A DNA stretch of 64,000 nucleotides from the NCBI GenBank assembly GCA_963978905.1, contig OZ022260.1:7491725-7555724 (forward strand), given 5' to 3'. This DNA comes from Trichostrongylus colubriformis. Its lineage: Eukaryota > Nematoda > Chromadorea > Rhabditida > Trichostrongylidae. The notes beneath the pieces are model-generated. The model was not told where the DNA came from and did no database searches. It was given only the letters and a program-made list of their open reading frames with translations. Positions 11,546-23,025 of the stretch are shown in pieces. Position 1 is the stretch's first letter. The number at the start of each line of letters is the position of its first letter. The position numbers and the translations under genes are program-made.

Positions 11546-14500
11546 ATGAAGTATTCGGATGCGTAAGTATTTCGTATACTGGTGTTTGAGGTTGTGCGAC
11601 CTATCATTCCTCACCATTTATCGATTTTGTGTACACGATTTCAGCCAATCAATAAATCCGGTGGTTTGTCACAGAGTTGCCACCGGTGACGAGCGCGAGA
11701 CGGTGATGAGTCTCGCCGGTGTGCGCGATCCACAACGTAATCGTCAGTACTACGAGGATCGTCATGGTTTGTCACCGGCGCAGCCAGCGGTCAGTTTTAT
11801 TGATTTCTTTCTTTTGTTCTGAACTTCTTCTGTATTCCACTGGTTTGTGCTGTGGTGCTATAGGGTCATTTGAAACGTCCTCATTCGACAAGCCTTCTTT
11901 GGCGTTTCTGGAAAACGGCTCACGCACGTTTGCCGTTGAAATGTGCCGTTTGTGTCCACCGATTTTTGAGAAATCCTTAGAGAAGTGTTGTCACTGATTT
12001 CGTTCATCGCTTGTTCAATCGTCTTCCATTGACGTAAACATCAAAAACCAATTTTTGCACGCTTTCGTCACCACCTTGGCTATTATATTCATTGGAATGT
12101 ATAAGCGTGAATTGTTCATCTTGCACGCATTCTGCGCGATGAAAGCAGTTTTATCGTGCGAATCCTCTTTGCTTCCAGTCTTGTCAGACATTTGTGGCTT
12201 TGCTGAAATCGTTTCACTTGCTCAATAATTTTCTTTCTTTTTTTCTGGCTGTAACATGTCATGGTTGCTCACTGGGATTTTTTATTATTTCATTACATCT
12301 GGAGTAGAACATAGGAGTGGCTCCGCGACTTAATTCCACTCAGTTGCGTTTTCACTCGGTGGCTGATCGTCGCCGGTGACATCGCGTAGCTACTATCTCT
12401 ACAGTCTCAAAGAGGGTTGCGCACCGGCCCGGCACCCGGCGAGCGTAGTATTGTTCGCGGACTAACGCCGCGTCAGTCGCAATCGCTGTGATCGGTTGTT
12501 AGTATGGACGCGGTCTTATTCGAAATGAGCGCTGTTGTCGTTTTTGTAAGAAGGAACGTTTGAACCTCCTAAAGAATCACGGAGTAGGAAGAGAAGGGGT
12601 GTGAGGTGATGAGAACACGCCCTTTCTAAAGGATTAGGGACGCCTAGGAGGGATCATAAATGATTTTTCATCATACCATCGACGTGCATTTTTCTGGCAA
12701 CTTATGAAAATTGAAATAGAACGCATGTCTCTAATGTTTCTTAAAGTCCTTCAAATGTATTGGTCGCGTTGAGCATGTGCGGGATTATCTATTATTCATC
12801 GTCCGGTTCACTTGAACTGTCCGTTATAAGTACTACGCATAATATATAGTGTAACATGCTGGAACTCTGCAGTCAGCAGGTGGTTTGAAATACGTGCAGG
12901 TGTGGGAGTCGCTCAGCAACTCTCAACCCATTTCCTCAGCAAGAAAATTGTGAGAAAGTGTAGAATTTTGAAGTAAACACATATATTATGACTATGACAT
13001 AATCGTCAGATTTCACGTTTTGCTCTTTCGAAGCTGCCCTTTTCCGCGTCATTTGCTTTTAGTCTGTGGAAAGCCCAGTCGAAGTCGACTAGAACGTGGG
13101 GCTTTTATTCGTGCTGCATTTGTTGCGAGCAGCACCTGAATAAAATATTCATACATTTCTATCACGAAATTCGGTCAATTCAGCAGCAGTATCGCTACGT
13201 TCCACAGGAAGGTGAATTACTACGTCCAAAGAAATTGATTTGTAATGTCCAGTCATGCATTTTTCCCAGGGAATAATTTAATGAGCTTTGGACGTCGTGT
13301 TTGTCACATATTGAGGTCTTAGATGCCAACAATCTTCGTGCCACCTACGGATGAAGCCTGTTGTCCGTTCTTGTATAATCCGTTTTGATTAACGACTTAT
13401 GCGTGGCGTTCCTTACTATGTGCGTCAACTAGGAAACTGCCATTCGTTGTCCCTTAGCTGCCCTTTTCACACTCTTGTGATGGCTTTGTGAAGGGTGGCT
13501 CGAGTAATTTTATATGTGCTGACAGCTGTATGTGAGTGAATGTGTGAGTGAGCAAAAAAAGAAAGTGCAGTTGTGAGTTTTACATATGCGATGCAGTATT
13601 TTCCGGTGTGCGTGTAATTGCCCTTATCCTGCTGTGAGTAGATCGATTTTAAGGGTAGCTAGGAAATGACCCATTTAGAGCGTTATAAAGCGAGGAGAGT
13701 GCTCTACCTACGAAAAGCCTCATCTTGTGCTTGGCCGGGATTATCTCTGCGATTATCAGAGGAGTTGCTTAGCGATAGTGTTAGCCTGCATTCCATTTCA
13801 TGCTTTATTGACTCCAGTAGATACTAAACGTCTTGATAAAGGCATGTCTGTTCAAGCTTCCAACGGAATCTTCAGTGGCTTCGTTGATTTAGTTTCTGGA
13901 CATGTTTGTTTACAAGTGATTCTATTTTTCCGCCATGATTTTTGTCCATAAAAAGTGTAAGCAAGTTATGTAAATAGTCTGAGAGTGGTTTAGATAAGCT
14001 CTTTGGCGGAGAAGTCTGCTGCGGCAAATCATTCGACTGGTGTTCTGGTACCGCAGAAGACGTCAAATTTCGCAGTAGACAAGAAGAGCCTGTCGAATTC
14101 AGCACCGGCAATAGCGCCAGCAGTCATTCTTCCGACGACGTCATCGTCGACTAGAATCACCGCCACTCCGGCTCCGGCTGCGCTCGCCGAAAGTGGCGCC
14201 GGAGGTGAGTTGCTTGTGTTAACAGCGATTTCAAAAGGGTGACGTTGTTGTGTCGAACGCCTTAAAAGGAGAGCTGATTACAGAACTGGGTCGTCTTATG
14301 AAAACAACATGGAATGATATCAAGGAGCTGCTAGGGTTTGTACCCACGTGCCTAAATGGTGGCACCCGAGAGCCTGGCACGACTTGCCGCTGTCCGAAGT
14401 TGTTCGAGGTTAGACCGTTTTTCATTCATTTTGGGAATGTCTATCTACTTACCCACTTATTATCGTCTGCAAAATTACTTTGCTTCCTAATTGAGTCTCT

Positions 14501-17500
14501 AGGGTGCTTTGTGCGACAAGAAAATCTGTTTAAATGGTGGAAAATTGGAAAGAGCAAAATATGGACCTGTGTCGTGGGATTGCAAGTAAGTCTCATCTGA
14601 TAGATCCTTTGCTTTCCATTCTTTTTTTGTTTCTAATTTTTTTTAATCTCTGCGTCTTATTTGAAGTAGGGGATAAAACAGTCATTGTAATGATCACTAG
14701 TACATACGTTGGTGGTGAGCCAAGTGGAAGATGTTATGCCCGCAAGACTTTTTGTTAATACTGAATAAAGGCCCGTCCAATAGCGACATAATTGTGTGTG
14801 CCTGCCGTTGCGACGGTAATCGTGTCGCCATTCAGCAAAGTCACCTGCTTGCATTGACCTTTCTGAATGAAGAAGTGAAGAGGGTGCACTTGGTGGCGCT
14901 TTCGAGCGCTCTCAAATTGACTTTCCTGCGTGTGTGATGGTTGCTTGGGGTCTTAGTGGCAATGATGTCAATAGAAGCTATTTAACGAATAATCATGGAT
15001 GAGACGGTGCGATAAAGAAGTGGCGGCAAAAAGCGACTATGAGATTATGGAGCATGAGCTAGCAGCAAACGATAGTGGGTGAAATAGATTGTTATAAAGC
15101 GAACTCATTTAGCATCAAGTGATGAATAGTAGGCTACGTTCATGATGTGCGACGCTGTCGCAAAGATCGTATTTGTTAGGCGTAAGCATGAACAAGGCAA
15201 CATAGTACGAAAGCGAGTGAAGGACCGTAGTGCTGACCTGTAAAATTTTTGCGAGATCTTCTGCTAAAATTTGGGTGTGTAACCTTATGTCAGGACTTTG
15301 CACCGCGGCATGTCACAAGCGAAACATGCGGACGAGCTAAAGGCACAATGTTGTTGGGTCCCGAAGCGATTACAAGTCAACTGCGTATCGCGCCCTTAGC
15401 TTTACCGTGTGATCGTTCTAAGATTCAACTACCGCTACGCGCACAGCTCGCACACACTGCGTCGCACACCGCTCGCGATCGTGCGAAATCCTGACATAAG
15501 GGTACAAACCCCTGAATTTCGTGGAAGCGTCCAAATTTCTTGATAGGACTTATAGGGAGATCATCTAGTTGGACCCAACAGTTCACGTGGATTGTTACAA
15601 TCTTTTTGTTTGCGATATAAATGATCTTTGAAAAAATTTTAATTTTCAAGTATTAAATGTATCTCATTGAACAAATATAAGTAAGTATAATTAACGAAAT
15701 CTAATTTCAAAAATAAGGTTTAATTTTGTTATAAGAGAGTGTCGCAGATATCCTCCTACAGCCTAATCTATTAGGTTGATTCATAATAAATCGGACAAAT
15801 GGTAGTGATGATTTCTAGAGATCATTACTCAGTAACGAATTAACGAAAATGGACGCGCGAGGTACCGTTGGAATGAGTATGAAAAGCTCTTCAAAGTACC
15901 GCAAAATAATCACTCCAAAGTAAATTCATTCCGCCACAATGCCGCACGATTTCAAGCGGTCCAGAGACCACATCCGCAACGTCATACTATTTATATCGCT
16001 ATCTGGCCAGGAACCCGCGGATATCGGCAGACGTCTGATAGAAGTTCACAAGGAGCATGCCCCCGGCAGAAGTACACTGTAGTTGTAGCATTCGAAGTTT
16101 GCGTCAGGCGACTATTCCATCGAAGACGAAAACCGCGGTTGGTGGAGCGTACACGGCGTAGAGTACTGGGAGCTGCTCGATGAAGGTACCACAGTATCCG
16201 CCGACGTCTACGTTCGTCAATTACGAGAATTGAAGGCCAATGTTCAAAGTTCGCTACGGCGGCGGTCACATTTCTACTTCCAGCACGACAACGTGTCTAC
16301 TTCCACAGACCGCACTTCGCAAGATCGACCAACGCCGAGCTGCTGTCGTACAGTTGGACCGTACTTCTATACCCACCGTACTCCCCAGACCTGGCCCGTT
16401 CAGACTTCCACCTTTTCTCCCACAGCCAACGCCACCTGGACGGCCAAGACTTCAAAACTCGCGACGAGGTCAAGGCGGCACTCGGCAACTTCTTCGAGCT
16501 CCTTCTTCAGCTTCGGCAGAAGGTCATCGATAAAGATGGAGTATATTTCAAGTGAATCCCTGTTGTCGTAAAAAAGTTGTACGACAATGATTAAAATTGG
16601 TCAATTTGTCCGATCCATTATGAATCAACCTAATATAATCAAACGAATCCTCATTTGGGAAATTATCCAGACTTCACAGTCACCTTCGGAACTTCAATTG
16701 TTATTTTCAGGTGTCCAAATCCTTTGTACATAGAGGGTACACACTGTGAGACTGTACGATGTGCGAATAATGCACCGTTACGTACAGAAACGAATGGTAG
16801 CTGGTGGTGTGATTGTTCGGGTAGTACTTTTTATTCGGGACGTTTTTGTGAGGTTGGTTTTTGCATGAATTTTTCTTTGAAATTTTTCTTAGGATTCTTT
16901 TTGAGAATGTACAATGTGCGAATAATGCACCGTTACGTACAGAAAGGAGTGGTAGTTGGTGGTGTGATTGTTCGGGTAGTACTTTTTATTCGGAACGTTT
17001 TTGTGAGGTTGGCTTTTGCATGGATTTCTCTTTGAAATTCTTCTCAGGTCCTTTTTTCTTGAGATATTGTAATTTTGTGTTACTACTGTTCATTCAGTCA
17101 CGGTCAATATTTCAGGAATTTTCTGCTCCGTATGCAATATTTGCGGTGCCATTAGCGTGTTTATTGTTATTCGCTTTATGTGTAGCGGTTTGTCAAATGG
17201 ATTTGTGTCCACGACGTCGTAGGACATCACGTCATTTTCGACATTCGACTGAAACCGGTCAAGCGCATGTACCGCCCCGTACACGACGTCGAACGCCAGC
17301 CGGAGCACCGTCGAGGCCTCGACCTGGCCATACAACGTCTCAACGGGCGGCTGTCACTCAGGTAACTTTGGCGTTCTTTTTTGCCTTTTTTTGTACTGTT
17401 GGACTAGTTAAGTTGTTTATTGCTTCAGGAACTCCTCATAGAAGATCGAGGATTGTGCCGACGAGGTGTGGCTTATCCGCAAGGTATTGTTGCACCGTAT

Positions 17501-18213
17501 GTGATTCGACTCGACACGATACCTCATTTCAATCCACATATGATAGGTAAAGAGTTTTTTTCTTTTTTTTAGATTAATTTTTCATTGTTTTTGAAGGCCT
17601 CTTGCGCCCACCATTAGAAAATTTGCAGCTCTGTAATTCAGGTGGAGTTGAGCCGATTCCACCAGCGAAGCCAATGGATCCCCCACCATCGTATGAACAA
17701 GCCGTTTCTGCACCACCTGTTCCTCAGCCCCCAAGTTACACAGAAACAGCAAATGAGGTAATTTATTGAAAGTATTTATTATTTTTCGCAGATTTTGCCT
17801 CTGCGAGTACGTACCTATTTGGATTTGGTTGTGCAGTACGTTGATCGGAGAAGCGTGCGGTGGCGAAGCGGTTGCTCAAAATCCATTCCGCGCAGTGATA
17901 TTGAAAATAATCCGTTACTTTCGAACTCCTTCACTTCCTTTTTTATTTCATTATGTGACACCTGTAGATTAAAGGTGAATTTAGTCCGACTTGTTCCCTG
18001 GACCATGTGTGTGGTAATGCCCCCCCCCCCTTGTTGTGACGCATCCACAATGTTAGGTGTGATGTATTCCGCTTATTTTTCATCTGTATTCTTATTTATT
18101 ATTCTATGAGAATGTTAAAAAATGTATTTTAGCGTAGTCCACCTCCTCCGCCACCGCCAGTTCAACCGCCGCCACCTAATCGTCTACCGCCTCCGCCTCC
18201 TTCGTCTTCATAA
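11546..18213 (+). CDS. EGF-repeat single-pass membrane protein with PPxY tail
   Basis: Ten exons keep phase throughout: 11546-11562, 11645-11789, 13994-14204, 14269-14408, 14503-14585, 16711-16852, 17116-17361, 17429-17546, 17597-17757 and 18133-18213 (stop TAA). The product is 447 residues. Order of parts: a Ser/Thr/Ala/Pro-rich stalk (about 55-124), three EGF-like modules (about 152-246; CLNGG twice, a WWCDC core and FCE endings), a transmembrane helix (about 252-273), a strongly basic juxtamembrane stretch (RRRR), and a proline-rich tail with PPPSY (396-400) and PPSY (412-415), which are typical WW-domain ligands. It is probably a type I receptor or adhesion protein. No signal peptide is seen; the ATG at 11546 follows an in-frame stop, so a different first exon is possible. 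A 45-base 5' extension of the 17597 exon is optional: the acceptor at 17641 gives the same frame. One exon is partly duplicated (16893-17007). Confidence 0.75.
11790..13993. other. 2.2-kb intron
   Basis: This intron separates the exon ending SPAQPA from the exon starting ISSLAEK; both borders are phase 0. I saw no transposon ends or further exons in it. The donor (gtcagt) is weaker than usual. Confidence 0.5.
15273..15512. mobile_element. K-family palindromic MITE, copy 1
   Basis: The inverted ends are gggtgtgtaaccttatgtca and (reverse complement) ggtttgtacccttatgtcag. Internal arms with 'gcacaca'/'gtgcgac' motifs are imperfect. Related copies are at 29682-29915 and, as a half element, at about 37118-37196. 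Confidence 0.7.
15771..16633 (+). mobile_element. mariner deletion derivative, copy 1 (frameshifted)
   Basis: 863 bp long with terminal inverted repeats starting TTAGGTTGATTCATAATAAA, and TA on each side (15769-15770, 16634-16635). It retains the transposase-like HDN and [16 protein letters not shown] region, but a net 11-base insertion just after HDN shifts the frame relative to the copy at 21144. It is non-autonomous and lies in an intron of the EGF-repeat gene in the sense orientation. Confidence 0.92.
16893..17007 (+). pseudogene. tandem duplicate of an EGF exon (decayed or alternative)
   Basis: This copies the 3' part of exon 16711-16852 with about 40 bp of intron on a 155-bp period. 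The frame stays open (a CANNAPLRTE-like core, WWCDC, ERFCE) and the donor is intact. It starts with one base completing a phase-2 codon and ends in phase 0, the same border phases as the original exon. The two can therefore only be used as alternatives; joining both would shift the frame. The copy lacks the first cysteines (CPNPLYIEGTHC), so if used it would give an incomplete EGF module. A further decayed start of a third unit follows at about 17048. Confidence 0.75.
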
Positions 18214-18999
18214 CAGGCATATTCATGATTCGAGTGCTTTCCTTGTGCGTATCGATCGATCGATCCTTCGATATTGAGCTTATCGAATGTTGTTATTATC
18301 ACTACTTATAGATCAAATGACGTGCTATATATGAAAAAGTAACACTATCATCGTATGCATATCATAATTGATTTGATTGAATTTGATGGTCCGAAGTGAA
18401 CTTGACGTCATCATCTTTAATGTTGTGTCAGTGCGATGTATGCTCGTAAAAGTGTTGTGTGGTCCGTGATTACGTCCTCCTGCCTCGATTAATTTATATC
18501 GGAAACTTCACTAAAACGCCGAGATTCGCTTAAGGACAATGTCGTGGTAGATTCGGCACTTTCTTCGTTCGACTGCCTTTATCGTTGTCGTTCGCTCGTT
18601 GATTATAATCTCGTCAATTATATATCTATTCATTATGCATTAATCTTTTCCTTTCGTCCAACTCTTGTCGCTTTATCATTCAGGTCTTTTATATCCTGAC
18701 GCCGTTTTCTCATTCCGGACCGCCCCATATCGATTGGTGCGCGCAAAATCGATACCTGTCTTAAAGCAGTCGCATTGAACAGGACGGACTGGGGTGTGGA
18801 AGCGGCCTGAGACTACGCAAATTGCTGTTGTTTGTTTTTAAATGGGCAGTAATTTTGTATATTGGTTATTCTTTGCCGTAATGAAGTTCTACTTATTTCT
18901 GATAAGTGGCGAGCTGATTTTTTCTAGTCAGTGAAACTCGTCCGTTCAGTAAGAAGTGAGTGGCAGCGCGGCTGTGAGCAGCGCGTCACCCTCTGGATA

Positions 19000-19236
19000 A
19001 TGGCGATAATCCGTCAATCGATTGTTGTTATGTACATCTGTATCGCCTTTCAATTTGCGCTTTCGGCTATTTTTGTACAAGATTTTCACATTCGATTTTC
19101 ATTAAATAAATTTTTCGATTTGAATCTGCAGGGTTTGGATTATCGAGTTATAACCAGTCCGAAAACATATTTCACTTCAGAATATGAAAGATCTGAATTT
19201 GATTGTTGTAACAGTAAGGGACAGAAGTCTGAATAA
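19000..19236 (+). CDS. short ORF with signal-peptide-like start
   Basis: The 78-codon open frame begins MAIIRQSIVVMYICIAFQ, which resembles a signal peptide or membrane anchor. A possible internal splice acceptor (ctgcag) sits at 19133. It abuts a retrotransposon fragment and has no recognised homology, so it may be a chance ORF or a broken first exon. Confidence 0.2.
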   Translation: MAIIRQSIVVMYICIAFQFALSAIFVQDFHIRFSLNKFFDLNLQGLDYRVITSPKTYFTSEYERSEFDCCNSKGQKSE

Positions 19237-19840
19237 GTACTTCGCCCACCTATGGGCCACGGGCTCCTCCTTCTTCTTCCAGGCGTTAATCTTGCGCCGC
19301 AGGGTCCGTAACCTTTGTCATATGTCGCCATTTGTTCTTGTCTAGGGCGTCCACTGTCCTGGCCTCGATATCAGTGGGTCCTTCTTGATGACATCCTTCC
19401 ATCTCCTCTTTAGGGCTCTCCGTGGTCGTCGGCCCGAGGCTTCGAACTCCAAAGGGCTTTCTTATTGGGTGATCTTCTAGCCTTCTAAGCAAGTCCCGTA
19501 TCATCGTAGTCGCTGCTCCCTCACCTTCAGCTGGACAGGAGCCCTCTGCATGACCGCTATTACGCCCTCATTCTTGACCCTGTCGAGCCGTGTCCAGCCG
19601 TATGCCCAGCATCTTCATTGCAGATTGCCTTTCGTGGTTCCTTGTTATGGGCCAACACTCGCTCCCGTACCGCATTGTGGGCCTTACAACCAGTCGGTAC
19701 ACGTTACCCTCAAGAGTCCTGGAGCACTGTCGGTCGCAATGGATTCCAGAAGTCTCTCGTCACTTCATCCATGCCACATCTATTCGAGATCTCACTGCTT
19801 TGTCCTTGGGGCATAGGCTCTCCTCCATTTTCCATAATTA
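19229..19840 (-). mobile_element. fragment of an RTE-type non-LTR retrotransposon
   Basis: On the minus strand the frames, with several shifts, read RYGSECWPITRNHER, RLEDHPIRK and DALDKNKWRH. These match the C-terminal part of RTE-like reverse transcriptase polyproteins (the YGSECWP and WRxxT blocks). No intact ORF or poly-A tail was found; it is a 5'-truncated, degenerate remnant. Confidence 0.75.
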
Positions 19841-20284
19841 TTGAGGGTTTAAAGAAAGAAGGTGACATCCCATATGGGTAAATCTTCTGGGTGATGGAGC
19901 AACTGAAGCTTTCGCGATCAGTAAAACCCATTTTTGGTGTGTGCCATGCACTCTGCTCTCTCAGAACATAGCAGTGTTTGAATGCGTTCTGGTTGATACA
20001 ATGACCTTCGGAGACCATGGTGTGTGTGCAATTAAGCGTTTTTATCCTCCCAAACGAGCCTAAAGCAAATCGTTCACCTCGAAGGTATGGGATGTCCGGT
20101 TGGTTTGATAATCCATGCCAGTGGGATGGCCGTGGAAACGACATACTTCCCATTACACCACCTGTGCCCTGTTCGTTCTTGAGATAGTGCAAAAGAACAA
20201 GTTTATTACACTGAAGTTCTAACTTTTTTTTACAGTTTTTTCCACTCATGCCATGGGAAGGACGGGTAGCTTCTTTTAATTAAA

Positions 20285-23025
20285 ATGGTGGCTGAAGAAG
20301 TGACATGGAAGAAAATACTGTACCGTAGACAACCGTTTCCTGACAACTATTCTGGTGGTGATGAACAGTTTCTGAGCGAGCTGAAGAAAAATTGTACGTT
20401 AGTCGTTATCTTGTTAAGAATATCTTTATAACTATTGGAAGAAGCTCCGCCTAAAGTGGACGTTCCTTCAGCTCGATTAGGTAGACTTTTCGGATTTAAC
20501 AATTTTCCATTGAGTTCTTTCAGTGTCAGCCGTGAAGTACACCTATTGGGAAGCAGTTTATGGTGTGGAACGGTTGGTATTTCATTTGAATTTGATTGTG
20601 TTGCTGTACATCACATTTGAATACGTATGTCACTTACTTACTGATTGGTGTATTTGGGTATGTGCGCTTATGACAAAAAATCGCTTCGCGGCGCCATCAG
20701 TACAAGTCGTTTGGATTTCTGTACAAGACCCAATGGGCTGGTACCGTAAAGGATCTGTAAGGAATGCAGTTTGGAAGTCTCGCAAGTTCGCCTATAATAT
20801 TGTTGTTGCTATTCAACAGATAAAACTGCAAAAAGCTAGCACTCGCCGCGGGCGGCCACGCGATTTTTTTGCCATAAGTGTAACACCTGGTTCATTTCGA
20901 CTGGAGTGTGCGATTTTATGCCTAGGTGATTGCAGGTATTCAACAATACTTTGAACGCGACTGTACTAGCAACGGGTCTCATATCAACTAGCTTCTTTCT
21001 CTATTTGGCTTATACATTGGTTTTAACAGAATCATCAGTTAATTTTACTGATCATTTGTATACGGTGGTTGTATTATTTTTATTCGGATATGCAACTACT
21101 CCAGCTATAAGGTTAGTGTCTGTCCACACAGCCTAGTAAATTATTAGGTTGATTCATAATAAATCGGACAAATGGTAGTGATGATTTCTAGAGATCATAA
21201 CTCAGTAACGAATTAACGAAAATGGACGCGCGAGGTACCGTTGGAATGAGTATGAAAAGCTCTTCAAAGTACCGCAAAATAATCACTCCAAAGTAAATTC
21301 ATTCCGCCACAATGCCGCACGATTTCAAGCGGTCCAGAGACCACATCCGCAACGTCATACTATTTATATCGCTATCTGGCCAGGAACCCGCGGATATCGG
21401 CAGACGTCTGATAGAAGTTCACAAGGAGCATGCCGCCGGCAGAAGTACACTGTAGTTGTAGCATTCGAAGATTGCGTCAGGCGACTATTCCATCGAAGAC
21501 GAAAACCGCGGTTGGTGGAGCGTACACGGCGTAGAGTACTGGGAGCTGCTCGATGAAGGTACCACAGTATCCGCCGATGTCTACGCTCGTCAATTACGAG
21601 AATTGAAGGCCAATGTCCAAAGTTCGCTACGGCGGCGGTCACATGTCTACTTCCAGCACGACAACGCGAGACCGCACATTGCAAGATCGACCAAGGCCGA
21701 GCTGCTGTCGTACAGTTGGACCGTACTTCTATACCCACCGTACTCCCCAGACCTGGCCCGTTCAGACTTCCACCTTTTCTCCCACAGCCAACGCCACCTG
21801 GACGGCCAAGACTTCAAAACTCGCGACGAGGTCAAGGCGGCACTCGGCAACTTCTTCGAGCTCCTTCTTCAGCTTCGGCAGAAGGTCATCGATGAAGATG
21901 GAGTATATTTCAAGTGAATCCGTGTTGTCGTAAAAAAGTTGTACGACAATGATTAAAATTGGTCAATTTGTCCGATTTATTATGAATCAACCTAATAATT
22001 AGGCAAGGGGATTCACAGACGGAACACCAATCTCTCTTCAGGACCCTCACGAGCACTATAAGTACGGATACAATTTTTGCATTATCCTTTATCACGGCGT
22101 TGATCAGTTGCGTATTTCACGATTACGGTATCAGTGCACCCATGTGAGTTTTCATTGATTCACAAATTCTGATAAGTCTTGGACATGTTTACGTTTTCCT
22201 TTTTCAATCCATTTAGAATTTGTGATTTTTATTCTTTTTTCATTCTCAATGTGCTTTTTTGGTTTAATCAATGAGATTATCGATTGTTCCAGAATTATTG
22301 ATTCATATACTTCCTCTTAAGCGTATCGTATCAGTTGTCGGTGAGCAGTGGTCTAAGCTCAGCGGTATTTCTACTATCACGTTTAGAATCTAATGATCTG
22401 GCTTTTGTTATGCTATCTACGGCTTTTGCCTTGCATGCTTTTTCTCCATTCATCAGGTGAGCTTTGAAAATACATAACTTGTCAATATTTCTATAATTTA
22501 AAAACAATTTCGCATTGGTGACGGACGCGGTCGTAACTACTTGTGAAACCAGTCATGTTAGACTTGAAAGATCTAGTGAAGGAGTCGCGCAGATTTTGAA
22601 TCCCGTTGGGTTTATACGTGAAGAGAATTTCGACAATTTACTGCGGCAGACCGCTTTGCGGCCGCTCGCAGAAAGATCAATAGATTACTTAACTCCTTCC
22701 TTACACGGCCCCTAGCGCTTGAAAAAGCGCTTTTTGACATGAAATCAGAAAAAAGTTCTTTATCCTAGTCAAAGTTTTTTTTTTTTTTTGAAGGAATCTA
22801 CTATTTGCCCATTACACGGTGATCTCCACACTGCTGACGATCTTGTTATCAATCACTTCGACAGTTTTACTATGTAATTTATATGTGGAATTATCAGTGA
22901 TTTGGCTACTGTTTCAGTTATTTTTGTTGTTTATTTGCCCATTCATTTTAATTATAAAGCAAAAGAGTAAGCAAACGATTCATGGTCCTTGGGATGAGGC
23001 GATTCCGCGAAAGGATATGTCTTAG
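20285..23025 (+). CDS. pigc: PIG-C, GPI-GlcNAc transferase subunit
   Basis: Six exons in phase (20285-20393, 20524-20624, 20936-21111, 22042-22143, 22322-22456, 22794-23025) give 284 residues, close to the usual length of about 300. The protein is a multi-pass ER membrane subunit of the complex that transfers GlcNAc to phosphatidylinositol, the first step of GPI-anchor synthesis. Diagnostic stretches are the N-terminal RRQPFPDNY motif, [13 protein letters not shown], a phenylalanine-rich FHDYG motif with a following IVS...SRL segment, and the C-terminal IHGPWDEA. About seven hydrophobic segments lie between them. The start ATG is the first in frame and gives the expected N-terminus. Intron 2 holds a MITE remnant and intron 3 a mariner copy; removing the mariner leaves a 76-base intron, which supports the model. 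The acceptors of exons 5 and 6 (cttaag, tgaag) are atypical but fixed by phase and homology. Confidence 0.95.
20672..20878. mobile_element. H-family MITE remnant in pigc intron 2
   Basis: It resembles the palindrome at 25542-25803: shared features are 'cgcttcgcggcgccatcagt', 'aagtcgtttgga', and 'cactcgccgcgggcgg' near the other end. The arms are degraded. Confidence 0.6.
21144..21995 (+). mobile_element. mariner deletion derivative, copy 2
   Basis: 852 bp with terminal repeats beginning TTAGGTTGATTCATAATAAA and TA duplications at 21142-21143 and 21996-21997. A continuous frame from about 21463 to 21917 encodes the C-terminal transposase half: [17 protein letters not shown] (second catalytic Asp) and [16 protein letters not shown] (third Asp). 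Upstream, a SIEDEN remnant of the DNA-binding part is fused directly to the YWELL region, so the segment with the first catalytic Asp is missing. It is therefore non-autonomous. It lies in pigc intron 3, sense to the host gene. Confidence 0.93.

Larger units (their letters stand above)
14586..16710. other. 2.1-kb intron with two inserted elements
   Basis: The intron lies between EGF-coding exons and holds a K-family palindromic MITE (15273-15512) and a mariner deletion derivative (15771-16633). Without them the intron would be about 1 kb. Confidence 0.75.
18214..20284. other. intergenic region with retrotransposon fragment
   Basis: This is the 3' flank of the EGF gene and the upstream region of the PIG-C gene. 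It contains a short ORF (19000-19236) and a minus-strand RTE fragment (19229-19840). A 180-codon minus-strand open frame (19710-20249) is discussed under findings. Confidence 0.5.

Noticed and set aside
14205..14237. 33-base intron after the stalk exon of the EGF gene
   Set aside because: It gives a frameshift and is too short; the acceptor at 14268 gives a 64-base intron with correct phase.
16230..16571. Alternative frames in the mariner copies read as proteins
   Set aside because: These are shadows of the transposase frame; the real frame contains HDN and SPDLARSD.
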